Below are positions 25,952 to 35,063 of a stretch of 64,000 bases of DNA, piece after piece. Every line of letters starts with the position of its first letter. Position 1 is the first letter of the stretch. The DNA lies in contig CAWCUU010000002.1 of assembly GCA_963798855.1 (NCBI GenBank), positions 1,674,001 through 1,738,000 on the forward strand, given 5' to 3'. The stretch is from CAWCUU01 sp963798855. Lineage in GTDB: Bacteria > Gemmatimonadota > Gemmatimonadetes > Longimicrobiales > RSA9. The notes beneath the pieces were generated by a model. That model was not told the origin of the DNA and searched no databases. It saw only the letters and a list, made by a program, of their open reading frames with translations. The position numbers and the translations under genes were made by a program.

Positions 25952-27269
25952 AGGTCGGCTGCACGCCTATCTGGACGGCGAGGTGGATGCCGCCGGGCGG
26001 GCCGATCTCGAGGCTCACCTCGCCGCCTGCCGCGCATGCCGCGGCGAGCTGGACGAGGCACGTGCGCTCCGGGAGGAGAGTCGGTTCCTGCTGCGTGGCA
26101 CGGGGCCGAGCGCCATCGAGGAGCCGCCGTTCGGACTGGTGCAGGCCCGAGCCGATCGCGAGCGTGGCAGGCTTCTCGGCTCGCGCCACCGCCTCCTGCG
26201 GGGCGCCGCCTGGGCGGCGAGCCTGATCGTCGCGCTCGGCCTCGGCTGGTTCGGCCGCACGCTGCTGACATCGGGCGAGCGTAGTGAGCCGCTCGCGGCG
26301 ACGGAGTCCACGCGGGCCACGCCAGGGCCGGCGGCCGCTGCGGGTGCGGCGGCGGACTTGGCTGTGCCCGTCCTGGACGGCTCCGCAGAGGCTGCGTCGC
26401 GCCCCCAGAACGCCGCAGCCACGACGCGCCCGCGCGAGACGACGGCCCCCCCCGTCGCGACCCGGGAGGGGACGGGAGCCGACTCGCTTTCATCGCGGCG
26501 CGTGGCGCTGGAGGAGGTCGTGGTCGAAGGCATGCCCGTGGCAGCCGAGCCGAAGACGGCGGCGTTCGCGCCGAGCCGCGAGCGCGCGGCTGAAGCCCCG
26601 GCCGCTCGTGAGCCGGCTGCCCGCCTCGCGCACGCGATGCACCCCGACCCGGTCGGTCCACCGGTCGAGTCCGTCACACCGGTCGCCGACGCGAGCGAAG
26701 CGCGATCCGAACCCGAGGACGCCATCGCCTGGCGCCCGATCGACGAGCATGAGGCCGCCGATCTGCTGGGTCACGACCCGTATCTCGTACCGGACCTCGA
26801 GGTGATCGAACTCGAGACGACGGCCGTCGCGAGCGCCGATGAGGAGAGCGGCGGTGTGGTGCGCGTGCGTCAGCGGCTGGACGACGGCGGCGAGATCGAG
26901 CTGTACCAGAGGCGTGAGGAGCCCTCGAAGGCCGTCGCCGCCCCCCGCCGCGGCGGCAACGAGCCGACCGGAGCGGTGACGCCTCCGCCGCCGCAGCCGA
27001 CGCCGCGGCCACCGACCGCGCCGAGCCCCACGCCGTCCGGCAAGCCGGAGCCCGCGAAGCCGTCCACCGGGAACGGCGGCCTCGGCTCGATCCTCGACCT
27101 GTTCCGCAAGGACAGAAAGCAGACCGGCAAGGCGATCACCGACATCCCCTGGCTCGTCCGCTTCACGCCGGAGGGGGACGCGACGATGCTGGCCGGCTCG
27201 GTCCGCATCACCGCGCACGCGCCGATCCCGAAGGACCGGTTGCGAGCGTTGCTCGAGAGGGTGAAGTGA
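25935..27269 (+). CDS. Zinc-finger anti-sigma factor with long extracytoplasmic domain
   Basis: About 444 residues starting MSHVDEGRLHAYLDGEVDAA. The zf-HC2 anti-sigma domain has HLAACRAC, then a single TM helix AAWASLIVALGLGWF-like around residues 90-107, and a 330-residue periplasmic part that is Ala/Pro-rich with low-complexity linkers. Within it LEEVVVEG (26508-26531) is the motif usually found before TonB-receptor plugs. The end, WLVRFTPEGDATMLAGSVRI, is a short beta region of unknown fold. It should hold the ECF sigma at the membrane until a signal releases it. The tail is much longer than in classical zf-HC2 factors. Confidence 0.88.
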   Translation: MSHVDEGRLHAYLDGEVDAAGRADLEAHLAACRACRGELDEARALREESRFLLRGTGPSAIEEPPFGLVQARADRERGRLLGSRHRLLRGAAWAASLIVALGLGWFGRTLLTSGERSEPLAATESTRATPGPAAAAGAAADLAVPVLDGSAEAASRPQNAAATTRPRETTAPPVATREGTGADSLSSRRVALEEVVVEGMPVAAEPKTAAFAPSRERAAEAPAAREPAARLAHAMHPDPVGPPVESVTPVADASEARSEPEDAIAWRPIDEHEAADLLGHDPYLVPDLEVIELETTAVASADEESGGVVRVRQRLDDGGEIELYQRREEPSKAVAAPRRGGNEPTGAVTPPPPQPTPRPPTAPSPTPSGKPEPAKPSTGNGGLGSILDLFRKDRKQTGKAITDIPWLVRFTPEGDATMLAGSVRITAHAPIPKDRLRALLERVK

Positions 27270-27311
27270 CGAGCGTTTGATCGGCGGGCAGCTGCGTCGC
27301 AGATTCCGCCG

Positions 27312-28556
27312 ATGAACGTCGCCTCCGTGAGCCAGATCCGCGCCCGGTTTCCGGCGCTCGACCGCCGACACGGTGGTCACCGGGTCGCCTACTTCGATGG
27401 CCCTGGCGGAACCCAGATTCCCGCGTCGGTGGCCGATGCGATCGCGGACTACCTCCTCCGCCACAACGCCAACACGCACTGGGCCTACCCGACGAGCGCC
27501 GAGACCGATGAGATCCTCGCTCGCTCCCGCGGAACCTTCGCCGACTTCCTGAACGGCGCGCCGGAGGAGATCGCGTTCGGCTCCAACATGACCACGCTGA
27601 CCTATCACCTGTCGCGGGCGCTCGGCCGGGGCTGGGGACCCGGCGACGAGGTCGTGGTCACCGAGCTCGACCACCACGCGAACATCGACCCATGGCGGGC
27701 GCTCGCTCGGGAGCGCGGCATCACCGTGCGCGCCGTGCCGTTCGACACGGGCACGGGCGAGCTCGACCTCGATGCGCTGCGAGGCGCGGTCGGTGGGAGG
27801 ACCCGCCTCGTCGCCATCGGCGCCGCCTCGAACGCGCTGGGGACCATCAACGACATCGGCCTCGCGACGCGGCTCGCGCACGATGTCGGTGCGCTCTGCT
27901 TCGTCGACGCCGTCCACTACGCGCCGCACGCGCTCGTGGATGTGCGCGACATCGGCTGCGACTTCCTGGCCTGCTCGCCTTACAAATTCTACGGGCCGCA
28001 CCTGGGCGTGCTGTGGGGGCGACGAGACCTCGTCGAGAAGCTCAATGTTCCGCGGCTCGAGCCGGCGCCGAACCGCACGGCCGAGCGTCTCGAGACCGGG
28101 ACCCAGAACCACGAGGCTATCGCGGGCGCGGCTGCCGCGGTGGACTTCCTGGCGGAGCTGGCCGGTCCCGCCGTGGGGAATGGCGCCGGGGGCTTCGACC
28201 GGCGACATCGCCTGGCATCCGCTCTCGAAGAGCTCCACACGCGCGGCGCGGCGCTGCTTCGGAGACTCTGGGAGGGCTTGGGCTCGGTCCCCGGGGTGCG
28301 CCTGTACGGCCCGCCGCCCGGCCGGCCGCGGACGCCGACCGTCGCCTTCGCCGTGAGCGGAGCCCCGGCGAGGGAGGTGGCTCGAGGGCTGGCGGAGCTC
28401 GGCGTCTTCGTCTCCCATGGCGATTTCTACGCAGCGACCGCCGTCGAGCGGCTCGGTCATGCCGCCGACGGCCTCGTGCGCGCGGGATGCGCGTGCTACA
28501 CGGAGGAATCCGAGGTGGATCGCCTGCTGGAGGGCGTCGTCGCGATCGCCTGCTAG
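27312..28556 (+). CDS. Cysteine desulfurase-like PLP aminotransferase (class V)
   Basis: A 414-residue fold-type I PLP enzyme of the cysteine-desulfurase-like group. It begins SQIRARFPALDRRHGGHRVA and YFDGPGGTQIP, as in that group, and has SNMTTLTYHLSRALG, the His stacking motif TELDHHANIDPW, DAVHYAPHALVDV and the Schiff-base Lys in CSPYKFYGPHLG. A Cys-containing RAGCACYTEE loop lies near the C-terminus. No iron-sulfur assembly genes adjoin it, so its role may differ from IscS/SufS. It converges with murB, with a 4-base overlap of ends. Confidence 0.85.
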   Translation: MNVASVSQIRARFPALDRRHGGHRVAYFDGPGGTQIPASVADAIADYLLRHNANTHWAYPTSAETDEILARSRGTFADFLNGAPEEIAFGSNMTTLTYHLSRALGRGWGPGDEVVVTELDHHANIDPWRALARERGITVRAVPFDTGTGELDLDALRGAVGGRTRLVAIGAASNALGTINDIGLATRLAHDVGALCFVDAVHYAPHALVDVRDIGCDFLACSPYKFYGPHLGVLWGRRDLVEKLNVPRLEPAPNRTAERLETGTQNHEAIAGAAAAVDFLAELAGPAVGNGAGGFDRRHRLASALEELHTRGAALLRRLWEGLGSVPGVRLYGPPPGRPRTPTVAFAVSGAPAREVARGLAELGVFVSHGDFYAATAVERLGHAADGLVRAGCACYTEESEVDRLLEGVVAIAC

Positions 28557-29518
28557 AACTCGCCGATGAAGCCGATCTCCGGCTTGAGCCGGTGACCGAG
28601 CTCCCGCTCCACCGTCGTCTGCGCCAGCTCGATCAACTCCCGGACCTCGGCCGCCGTCGCGCCGCCAAGGTTGACGATGATGTTCGCATGCCGCTGGAAG
28701 ATCATCGCGCGTCCACGGGGGTGCACGTGTCCTTTCAGCCCGCACTCGTCGATCAGACGGCCGGCGCCGACGCCCTCGATCTTCTGGAAGATCGAGCCGG
28801 CGCAGGGATACAGCCACAGGTCCGGGTGACGCTCATCGCGCCACTCGAGGTTCGAGCGGATCACCCGCCGCAGCTCCGCCTCCGGCTGCGGCTCGAGGCG
28901 GAAGGTCACGGAGAGGACGACGTCCTCGCGGTCGTGAAGGATGCTGTGGTCGTAGCCGAAGCGCAGGTACTCGACGCCGACGGTGCGTCGCTCCGACTCC
29001 TGCGTCAGCAGGTCGCAGCTCTCGACGACCTCCTCGATGAACACCGTTCGCTCGCGGTCGGGTGCGAGGAAGTGCAGGTTCTGCCAGATCGCGCCGCCCA
29101 CGGAGCTCGGGATCCCGACGTAGTGGTGGAGCCCGCCGAGCCCGCGCGCGACCGTCGCCTGGATCAGGTCCGGGTACATGGTCACGCCACTCGCCGCGCG
29201 GACGCGCCGCTCGTTCAGCGGCTCGATGCCGGCCGACTCGTTGCGGATCACCAGACCGCGGAAGCCGCGGTCGCCGATCAGGATGTTCGCGCCGCTGCCG
29301 AGCAGGAAGTGCGGCAACTCCGACTCCCGGGCCAGCAGCACCGCGTCAGCAAGCTCCTCCGGCGTTCGGACCCGCAGCAGAAGGTCGGCCGGACCGCCGA
29401 TACGGAAGGTCGTGAACGGCGCGAGCGGCACCTGTCGCTCGATGCGGTCGGCACCGAAGCGCTCCGCGAGCGCGCCGGCTGCCTGAGCCACTATGCCATC
29501 GCCGCTCTGCGCCGCCAT
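28553..29518 (-). CDS. murB: UDP-N-acetylenolpyruvoylglucosamine reductase
   Basis: MurB completes UDP-MurNAc synthesis by reducing enolpyruvyl-UDP-GlcNAc with NADPH and FAD. The 321-residue protein shows PLAPFTTFRIGGPADLLLRV and LLGSGANILIGDRGF for FAD binding, GIPSSVGGAIWQN, and YPCAGSIFQK containing the catalytic Ser, then LKGHVHPRGRAMIFQRHANI. ATG 29518 (MAAQSGDGIV) is preferred; an in-frame start far upstream would overlap the next gene. It lies 7 bases after the stop of the DUF2892-like gene, so the two share a transcript. No other mur genes are nearby. Confidence 0.95.
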   Translation of the reverse strand: MAAQSGDGIVAQAAGALAERFGADRIERQVPLAPFTTFRIGGPADLLLRVRTPEELADAVLLARESELPHFLLGSGANILIGDRGFRGLVIRNESAGIEPLNERRVRAASGVTMYPDLIQATVARGLGGLHHYVGIPSSVGGAIWQNLHFLAPDRERTVFIEEVVESCDLLTQESERRTVGVEYLRFGYDHSILHDREDVVLSVTFRLEPQPEAELRRVIRSNLEWRDERHPDLWLYPCAGSIFQKIEGVGAGRLIDECGLKGHVHPRGRAMIFQRHANIIVNLGGATAAEVRELIELAQTTVERELGHRLKPEIGFIGEF

Positions 29519-29525
29519 CCGCGGC

Positions 29526-29912
29526 TCATTCCTCGTCGTCGTGCGTGCGGATCGACGTGGTCGGCGTCCACGACGGCGGATCGCTCGCCGGGAACGACTC
29601 CTCCGACGCCTCCTCCACGCGGTTCGGGGTGTGGGGTCGGTCGGAGACGCCGCGCTGGGGTCCTCCGGCTTCGTGTCGCGGAGAGGCCGCGATTCGATCC
29701 ACCACGGCGGTATCGATGTCCAGCGCGCTGTAGACACGGCAGCGGCCCGTGACGGCGCGCTCGATCAGCAATCCTCCCGCGGCCGCCACCAGCAGTCCGC
29801 CCAGGCCACCGCGCCGTAGCGCCGCCAGTGTCAGCGCTCCACCGAGCAGGCCGGATGCCCACCGCTCGGCCTCCGCCACGTTCTGTCGCTCTTTCGTGCT
29901 CGTGCCGTCCAT
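29526..29912 (-). CDS. DUF2892-like small membrane protein
   Basis: A 128-residue protein. NVAEAERWASGLLGGALTLA and LRRGGLGGLLVAAAGGLLIE form a two-helix YgaP/DUF2892-type membrane module, followed by RAVTGRCRVYSAL. The hydrophilic tail carries VEEASEESFPASDPPSWT, a short motif found at the ends of many bacterial proteins whose role is unknown to me. It precedes murB in one transcription unit and diverges from purE. Confidence 0.8.
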   Translation of the reverse strand: MDGTSTKERQNVAEAERWASGLLGGALTLAALRRGGLGGLLVAAAGGLLIERAVTGRCRVYSALDIDTAVVDRIAASPRHEAGGPQRGVSDRPHTPNRVEEASEESFPASDPPSWTPTTSIRTHDDEE

Positions 29913-30109
29913 GGCCCTGACCTTTCGCGTGAGTGGGTGTCACCGGGCGTAGCCGGCGCGCCGCGGCGATCGGCGCCACGGTGGAGGGTGCAGCGGACGT
30001 GCCAGCGTCGCGCGTGGCGTTGACGCTCCCCGCGCCCGTCTCCAAGATACGCGGGTCGCGGGGCCGCACCACGGCGGTCCGCGCTCGAGCACCCGAACGG
30101 AAGGTCGGA

Positions 30110-30603
<494 letters not shown>

Positions 30604-30607
<4 letters not shown>

Positions 30608-31695
30608 AGGTCGGGATTCTCGGCGCAGGACAGCTCGGTCGCATGATCGCACTGGCGGGCTATCCGCTCGGGCTCCGCTTCCGTCACCTCTCGCCGCACC
30701 CCAATGTCCCCGCCGCGCCGCTATCCGAGGAGGTCATCGGCGAGTACGACGATCCCGCCTCGCTCGACCGCTTCGCCGACGGCATCGACGTCGCCACCTA
30801 CGAATTCGAGAACGTGCCCGTCGAGGCCGCCCGTCGCCTCGCCCGCAGCGTCCCCGTCTTTCCGCCACCGGTCGCGCTGGAGGTCGCGCAGGACCGGCTC
30901 GCGGAGAAGCGCTTCTTCCGCGACCTGGGCATCGGCACGGCGGCCTTCCAGCCGGTGGACTCCCCGGAGCAGCTTCGCGACGCCGTCCGACACATTGGCC
31001 TGCCCGCGGTGCTCAAGACCCGCCGCTGGGGCTACGACGGCAAGGGGCAGCACCTGCTGCACGCGGAAGCCGACCTCGATTCCGCCTGGACCGAGCTCGG
31101 CGGCGCCCCCCTGATCCTCGAAGGCTTCGTGCACTTCCGGCGCGAGCTCTCGATCCTCGCCGTGCGGGGGCGCGACGGCGATACCGCCTTCTATCCGCTC
31201 GTCGAGAACCATCATCGCGACGGGATCCTCCGCCTGAGCCTCGCCCCGGCACCGGGTCTCGATCCCACCCTCCAGCGCGAGGGCGAGGCGATCGCGCGTG
31301 CCGCGCTCGATCGTCTCGACTACGCCGGCGTCCTCGCCATTGAGCTGTTCGACACGGAGCAGGGGCTGCTCGCGAACGAGATGGCTCCGCGCGTCCACAA
31401 CTCCGGGCACTGGAGCATCGAAGGCGCCCCGTGCAGCCAGTTCGAGAACCACCTCCGCGCGATCCTCGGTCTGCCTCTCGGCGCCACCCACGCCTACGGC
31501 CGCGTCGCGATGCTCAACCTGCTCGGCGATGTCCCGCCCCTCCGCTCCCTTCTCGCCATCCCCGAGGCCGCCATCCATCTCTACGAAAAGCAGCCCAGGC
31601 CCGGCAGGAAGCTCGGCCACGTTACGCTGCGCTCGCACGACGACGCCGGTCGTGCGGAGCGACTCCGTGAGCTGGAGCGCGTCCTGAAGCCCTGA
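30604..31695 (+). CDS. purK: 5-(carboxyamino)imidazole ribonucleotide synthase
   Basis: PurK carboxylates AIR with ATP and bicarbonate, handing N5-CAIR to PurE. The 363-residue ATP-grasp protein begins VGILGAGQLGRMIALAGYPL, with YEFENVPVEAARRL, AVLKTRRWGYDGKGQ (ATP binding) and EMAPRVHNSGHWSIEGAPCS QF, the family signature. The GTG start overlaps the purE stop. A hairpin between it and the convergent small gene probably ends transcription. Confidence 0.96.
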
Positions 31696-31754
31696 TCCCG
31701 GCTTCGCGGCTTCGCCTGACCCGTTGTGCCCGCCGCCGACGCCCGGACACACGA

Positions 31755-31785
31755 AGGACCGCGAAAGCCTCGCTCCCGCGGTCCT
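31755..31785. terminator. Hairpin between convergent purK and small hypothetical gene
   Basis: AGGACCGCG (31755-31763) pairs perfectly with CGCGGTCCT (31777-31785) across a 13-base loop, 60 bases after the purK stop and 53 before the stop of the opposing gene. There is no T-run, so it may work with Rho or in both directions. Confidence 0.55.
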
Positions 31786-31837
31786 CGATCTCCGTGGCCC
31801 GCCTGGCGGCGAGCCGTCGGATGAAAGGCGATTCGGC

Positions 31838-32155
31838 TCAGGCCGCCTGCATCTCGCCTTCCTTCTTCTCCTCCGTTGCGGCCTCGCCCTCCGCCTCGCT
31901 CTCATCCTGCGTCAGCGCCGTGCTCTCGGCTCCGTGCGCGATCACCGGCGCACAGAAGCGCCGCCCCACGAGCTCCAGCTGCGCCAGCTCCATCTTCGAG
32001 AGCCCCGAGTAGCGATCCGCCATGTATTCGACCGTCTCCTTCAGCCATGCGTTCTGCTGCTCCGTTTCCGCCTGCAGCACGTTGCACTGGTGAACGAGGC
32101 TCATCAGCTCGTCGCGTGCTTTGTCGAAGTCCGTCCTGCGATGATTCTTGCCCAA
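31838..32155 (-). CDS. Small helical protein, paralogue of the 45503 gene
   Basis: About 105 residues, strongly helical: GKNHRRTDFDKARDELMSLV, HQCNVLQAETEQQNAWLKET, VEYMADRYSGLSKMELAQLE, then RRFCAPVIAHG and an acidic tail. A second copy of this family lies at 45503-45775 and shares KARDEL, LxxTxxxMAxRY, ELAQL and RFCxPVIxHG. TTG 32155 is preceded by GGAGGG with a 3-4 base spacer and aligns with the start of the paralogue; ATG 32197 has no ribosome site. I know of no function. The conserved Cys could bind a metal or be a redox site (inference). Confidence 0.7.
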   Translation of the reverse strand: MGKNHRRTDFDKARDELMSLVHQCNVLQAETEQQNAWLKETVEYMADRYSGLSKMELAQLELVGRRFCAPVIAHGAESTALTQDESEAEGEAATEEKKEGEMQAA

Positions 32156-32237
32156 GTGCCCTCCACCCTTTGGATTGATCGTCGTTCCGTGAGCCATAAT
32201 GCTACACCGGCTTCCGCCATCCGTTCCCAGCCCCTCA

Positions 32238-32708
32238 TCACCCCGGCCCGACGTGGATGCGAACGGCTGCGGACGCGCCGGCCGCCACCATCGTGTGCCG
32301 GAGATCCGCCCACCGAAGCTGCACCTCGTGATCGCCCGCCGAAAGGGTCAGCGACCACGCGAAGCGGTTTCCGCCGAGTGCTTGTATGTCCGGCGCAGCG
32401 GCCATGGTCGGCTGACCGTCCACCATGGCGTGCACGTGCCAGCTTCCGGCCAGCCAGCCGCGGGGCGTGAGCTCGAGCGGGGCATCGGTTCGGAATACGA
32501 GGCGGAGCGTCGGGCCGGCGGTCGAATCGCCGCTCTGCGGGGCAAGGATCCGCAATCCGGCGGGGGCCTCTGCGGTGGGTGCGGCAGCGTGCTCGCTTCG
32601 CTTGCCGACCCCGTAGCCGAGGGCGAGTATTAGCGCCCCGGCTAGCAGCAGGGCGATGACGACGGGGGCGGGGGATCGGCGCGGCGAGGCCGGGGTCTCG
32701 GGGCTCAT
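32238..32708 (-). CDS. Membrane-anchored hypothetical protein with beta-domain
   Basis: A 156-residue protein: short Pro-rich cytoplasmic start, one TM helix PVVIALLLAGALILALGYGV and an extracytoplasmic domain with LRILAPQSGDSTAGPTLRLV, SWHVHAMVDGQPTMAAA and AGDHEVQLRWADLRHTM. The beta-rich pattern with a xxHAMVDG turn resembles small Ig-like or DUF4399-type domains, but this is only a resemblance. It diverges from terC with a 71-base gap. Confidence 0.7.
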   Translation of the reverse strand: MSPETPASPRRSPAPVVIALLLAGALILALGYGVGKRSEHAAAPTAEAPAGLRILAPQSGDSTAGPTLRLVFRTDAPLELTPRGWLAGSWHVHAMVDGQPTMAAAPDIQALGGNRFAWSLTLSAGDHEVQLRWADLRHTMVAAGASAAVRIHVGPG

Positions 32709-32779
32709 GCGCGCCTCGCGTGGCAGATCATTCGACGTGGAGGCGATCCGTAGGGCCTCCCGCCGTCGCGACGGAGAGG

Positions 32780-33721
32780 ATGCAAGAGTCCATCTGGTTC
32801 TGGTTGATCTTCGGTGGCGTCGTGATCGTGATGCTGGCGATCGATCTCGGCGTCTTCCATCGCGAAGCGCACGTCATCAGCATCAGGGAGTCGCTGATCT
32901 GGACTGGCGTCTGGATCGCGACGGCCCTCCTCTTCAACCTCGTGATCCTGCTCGTCGAGGGGCCGGGTCCGGCGCTCGAGTTCCTGACCGGATTCGTCAT
33001 CGAGAAGTCGTTGAGCGTGGACAACATCTTCGTATTCGCGCTCATCTTCTCCTACTTCTCGGTGCCACGCGAATACCAGCACAAGGTGCTGTTCTGGGGG
33101 ATCATCGGCGCGGCGCTGATGCGTCTGTGCCTGATCCTGCTGGGCACGACGCTGATCAATGCGTTCGAGTGGCTGGTCTACATCTTCGGCGCGTTCTTGA
33201 TCTACGCCGGCATCCGCATGCTCTCCGGGGTGGAGGAGCGCGTAGACCCTGAGCGCAACGTCTTCGTGCGCGTGGCGCGAAAGGTGTTGCCGCTGACCTC
33301 GGAGTACCACGGCGATCAATTCGTCGTGAAGCGGGAGGGCGGTATCCGCCTGACGCCGCTCGTGGTCGTGCTGCTGGTGGTCGAGACCACGGATGTGCTG
33401 TTCGCGCTGGACTCGATTCCCGCCATCTTCGCGGTGACGACGGACTCCTTCATTGTCTTCACTTCGAACATTTTCGCGGTTCTGGGGCTGCGCGCGCTCT
33501 ATTTCGCGCTGGCGGGGATGCTGGACCGCTTCCAGTACCTCAAGTACGGTCTTGCTGCGGTGCTGATCCTGGTGGGCGTGAAGATGCTGGTCTCCGAGCT
33601 GGTATCCGTGCCGACCTGGCTCACGCTGATTGTCGTGCTGGCGCTGCTGGCCATCTCGATAGCGGCGTCGCTCGCGCGCGGTGATGATGGCGGCGAGACG
33701 GAGGGCCGGAGTGAGGGCTAG
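32780..33721 (+). CDS. TerC family membrane protein
   Basis: A 313-residue integral membrane protein of the TerC/Alx family. Key segments are WFWLIFGGVVIVMLAIDLGV, EFLTGFVIEKSLSVDNIFVF (the conserved charged EKSLSVDN motif), LFWGIIGAALMRL and VVETTDVLFALDSIPAIFAV, which carries the second acidic motif. About nine TM helices are visible. Relatives export Mn2+ or support tellurite and metal tolerance. The 71 bases upstream are too short for a typical yybP-ykoY riboswitch and I see none. The end overlaps that of lepB. Confidence 0.92.
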   Translation: MQESIWFWLIFGGVVIVMLAIDLGVFHREAHVISIRESLIWTGVWIATALLFNLVILLVEGPGPALEFLTGFVIEKSLSVDNIFVFALIFSYFSVPREYQHKVLFWGIIGAALMRLCLILLGTTLINAFEWLVYIFGAFLIYAGIRMLSGVEERVDPERNVFVRVARKVLPLTSEYHGDQFVVKREGGIRLTPLVVVLLVVETTDVLFALDSIPAIFAVTTDSFIVFTSNIFAVLGLRALYFALAGMLDRFQYLKYGLAAVLILVGVKMLVSELVSVPTWLTLIVVLALLAISIAASLARGDDGGETEGRSEG

Positions 33722-34497
33722 TGGACGCCTCGGAAGATGCGATTCCAGCGGATGTCCTGAATCCAGGGTACGAGGTCGCCGCCCTGCGGATCGTAGGAGA
33801 AGTAGATGCCGAGCACCCGCCCCTTCACCTTGTTCGCATCGACGAACCCCCAGTATCGGGAGTCCAGGCTGAGGTCCCGGTTGTCGCCCATGGCGAAGAA
33901 ATGGGCGGGCGGCACGATGATCGGCCCCCAGTTATCCAGCGTGGGATGGTAGGTCCGACTGTCCACGCCCGGGGCGAGATACTGGCGCTGCCACTCCATC
34001 CAGGGGTGATAGCCGTCCGTTCCCGGCGAGCTGTGGATGACGTATGGCTCCTTCTCCGGCTCACCGTTCAGGTAGAGGACGCTCTGCCGCATCGACAATG
34101 TGTCTCCGGGCAGGCCGATCAGACGCTTGACCAGATCGAGGTCGGGCGCGTGCGCGGCGCGGAACACGATGATATCGCCCCGTTGGAAGTCGGCGTAGCC
34201 CGGCAGCCGCTTGTGCACCCACGGCACCTCGGCGCCGTAGGCGGCCTTGTTGAGGACCAGGAAGTCACCGACCAGCAGCGTCTTTTCCATCGAGCCGGAC
34301 GTGATCACGAACGTCTGGATCAGGAAGGTGCGGATGATCAGAAAGAGGAGGACGGCGCCACCGATCGACTTGATCCACTCCCACATCCAGCGCGCCGCAC
34401 CGCCGCTCCGTGGACCCGCGGCGGGGGCCCGCGGTGCGCGCTGAGCGGGCGCGGGCTCGGCGCTCCGCGGCCTCTGTTTCTTCTGCTTGCTCGCCAT
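33718..34497 (-). CDS. lepB: Signal peptidase I
   Basis: The 259-residue enzyme cuts signal peptides from exported proteins. After a Lys/Pro-rich start it has one TM helix (GGAVLLFLIIRTFLIQTFVI) leading to the catalytic Ser69 in TSGSMEKTLLVGD. The Lys of the dyad is in LVKRLIGLPGDT, and the closing box is FFAMGDNRDLSLDSRYWGFV. The order and spacing match type I peptidases of Gram-negatives with one TM helix. It is followed by no operon partner and converges with terC. Confidence 0.95.
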   Translation of the reverse strand: MASKQKKQRPRSAEPAPAQRAPRAPAAGPRSGGAARWMWEWIKSIGGAVLLFLIIRTFLIQTFVITSGSMEKTLLVGDFLVLNKAAYGAEVPWVHKRLPGYADFQRGDIIVFRAAHAPDLDLVKRLIGLPGDTLSMRQSVLYLNGEPEKEPYVIHSSPGTDGYHPWMEWQRQYLAPGVDSRTYHPTLDNWGPIIVPPAHFFAMGDNRDLSLDSRYWGFVDANKVKGRVLGIYFSYDPQGGDLVPWIQDIRWNRIFRGVH

Positions 34498-34553
34498 GGC
34501 AGAGTCTTACGCGCGAGGTGCCGGAAAGTTGCGGGTCGGGCCGCTTCGATCGC

Positions 34554-35054
34554 TCAGCGTGGGATCTCGAAATAGGGCGGGCGCTCTTCCTGGTGATGCT
34601 GCGACACCCGCGCGGAGATCAGACCCGCGATCGTAGCGACGATCGCGTTGCCGATCTGGTGCATCAGCACGCTGCGCAACTCGAGCCAGAAGCCGTGATC
34701 TCGCGGCTCGGCCGTCCGGTAGACCGGCGGCGGCTCGACGTAGTCGACGACCCGCTCCGGCTCCTCCTCGTCGTCGCCTCGCCCGCCGCGCAGCAGTCCG
34801 ACCACGACGCCGGCGGCGAAGGCCACGCCCAGCATCGGGAGCGGGCGCTCTCGCACGCGCGCCCGCACCGGCCGCACGATATCCGCCTTGCTCTTCAACT
34901 CGTCGCGCTTCTGCTCGAGCTGCTCGCCGAGGCGATCCAGCGTCGCGGACAGCCGGTCGCGCGTCTCGTTGATGCGCCGCCGGGCCTGCTCGGGGTCGCG
35001 CGGCGCACCGTCGCGGCCGGGCTCCGTAGCCGTCTGCTTGCTGGATGCCATCAC
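34554..35054 (-). CDS. DUF3618 / ElaB-like membrane-associated protein
   Basis: A 166-residue protein. QARRRINETRDRLSATLDRL is the DUF3618 signature, followed by a coiled-coil EQLEQKRDELKSK, then PLPMLGVAFAAGVVVGLLRG, a C-tail-type TM segment as in ElaB/YqjD. The last third has another hydrophobic part, MHQIGNAIVATIAGLISARV. Related proteins tether ribosomes or shape the membrane under stress; the role here is unknown. It follows the YihY gene by 9 bases and is probably co-transcribed. Confidence 0.82.
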   Translation of the reverse strand: MMASSKQTATEPGRDGAPRDPEQARRRINETRDRLSATLDRLGEQLEQKRDELKSKADIVRPVRARVRERPLPMLGVAFAAGVVVGLLRGGRGDDEEEPERVVDYVEPPPVYRTAEPRDHGFWLELRSVLMHQIGNAIVATIAGLISARVSQHHQEERPPYFEIPR

Positions 35055-35063
35055 CTCATCCTT

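Noticed and set aside
29519..29737. Longer murB N-terminus
   Set aside because: The added residues overlap the DUF2892-like gene and are Arg-rich without family similarity.
32709..32779. Mn-sensing yybP-ykoY riboswitch before terC
   Set aside because: Only 71 bases are available between divergent starts and no matching conserved core was seen.
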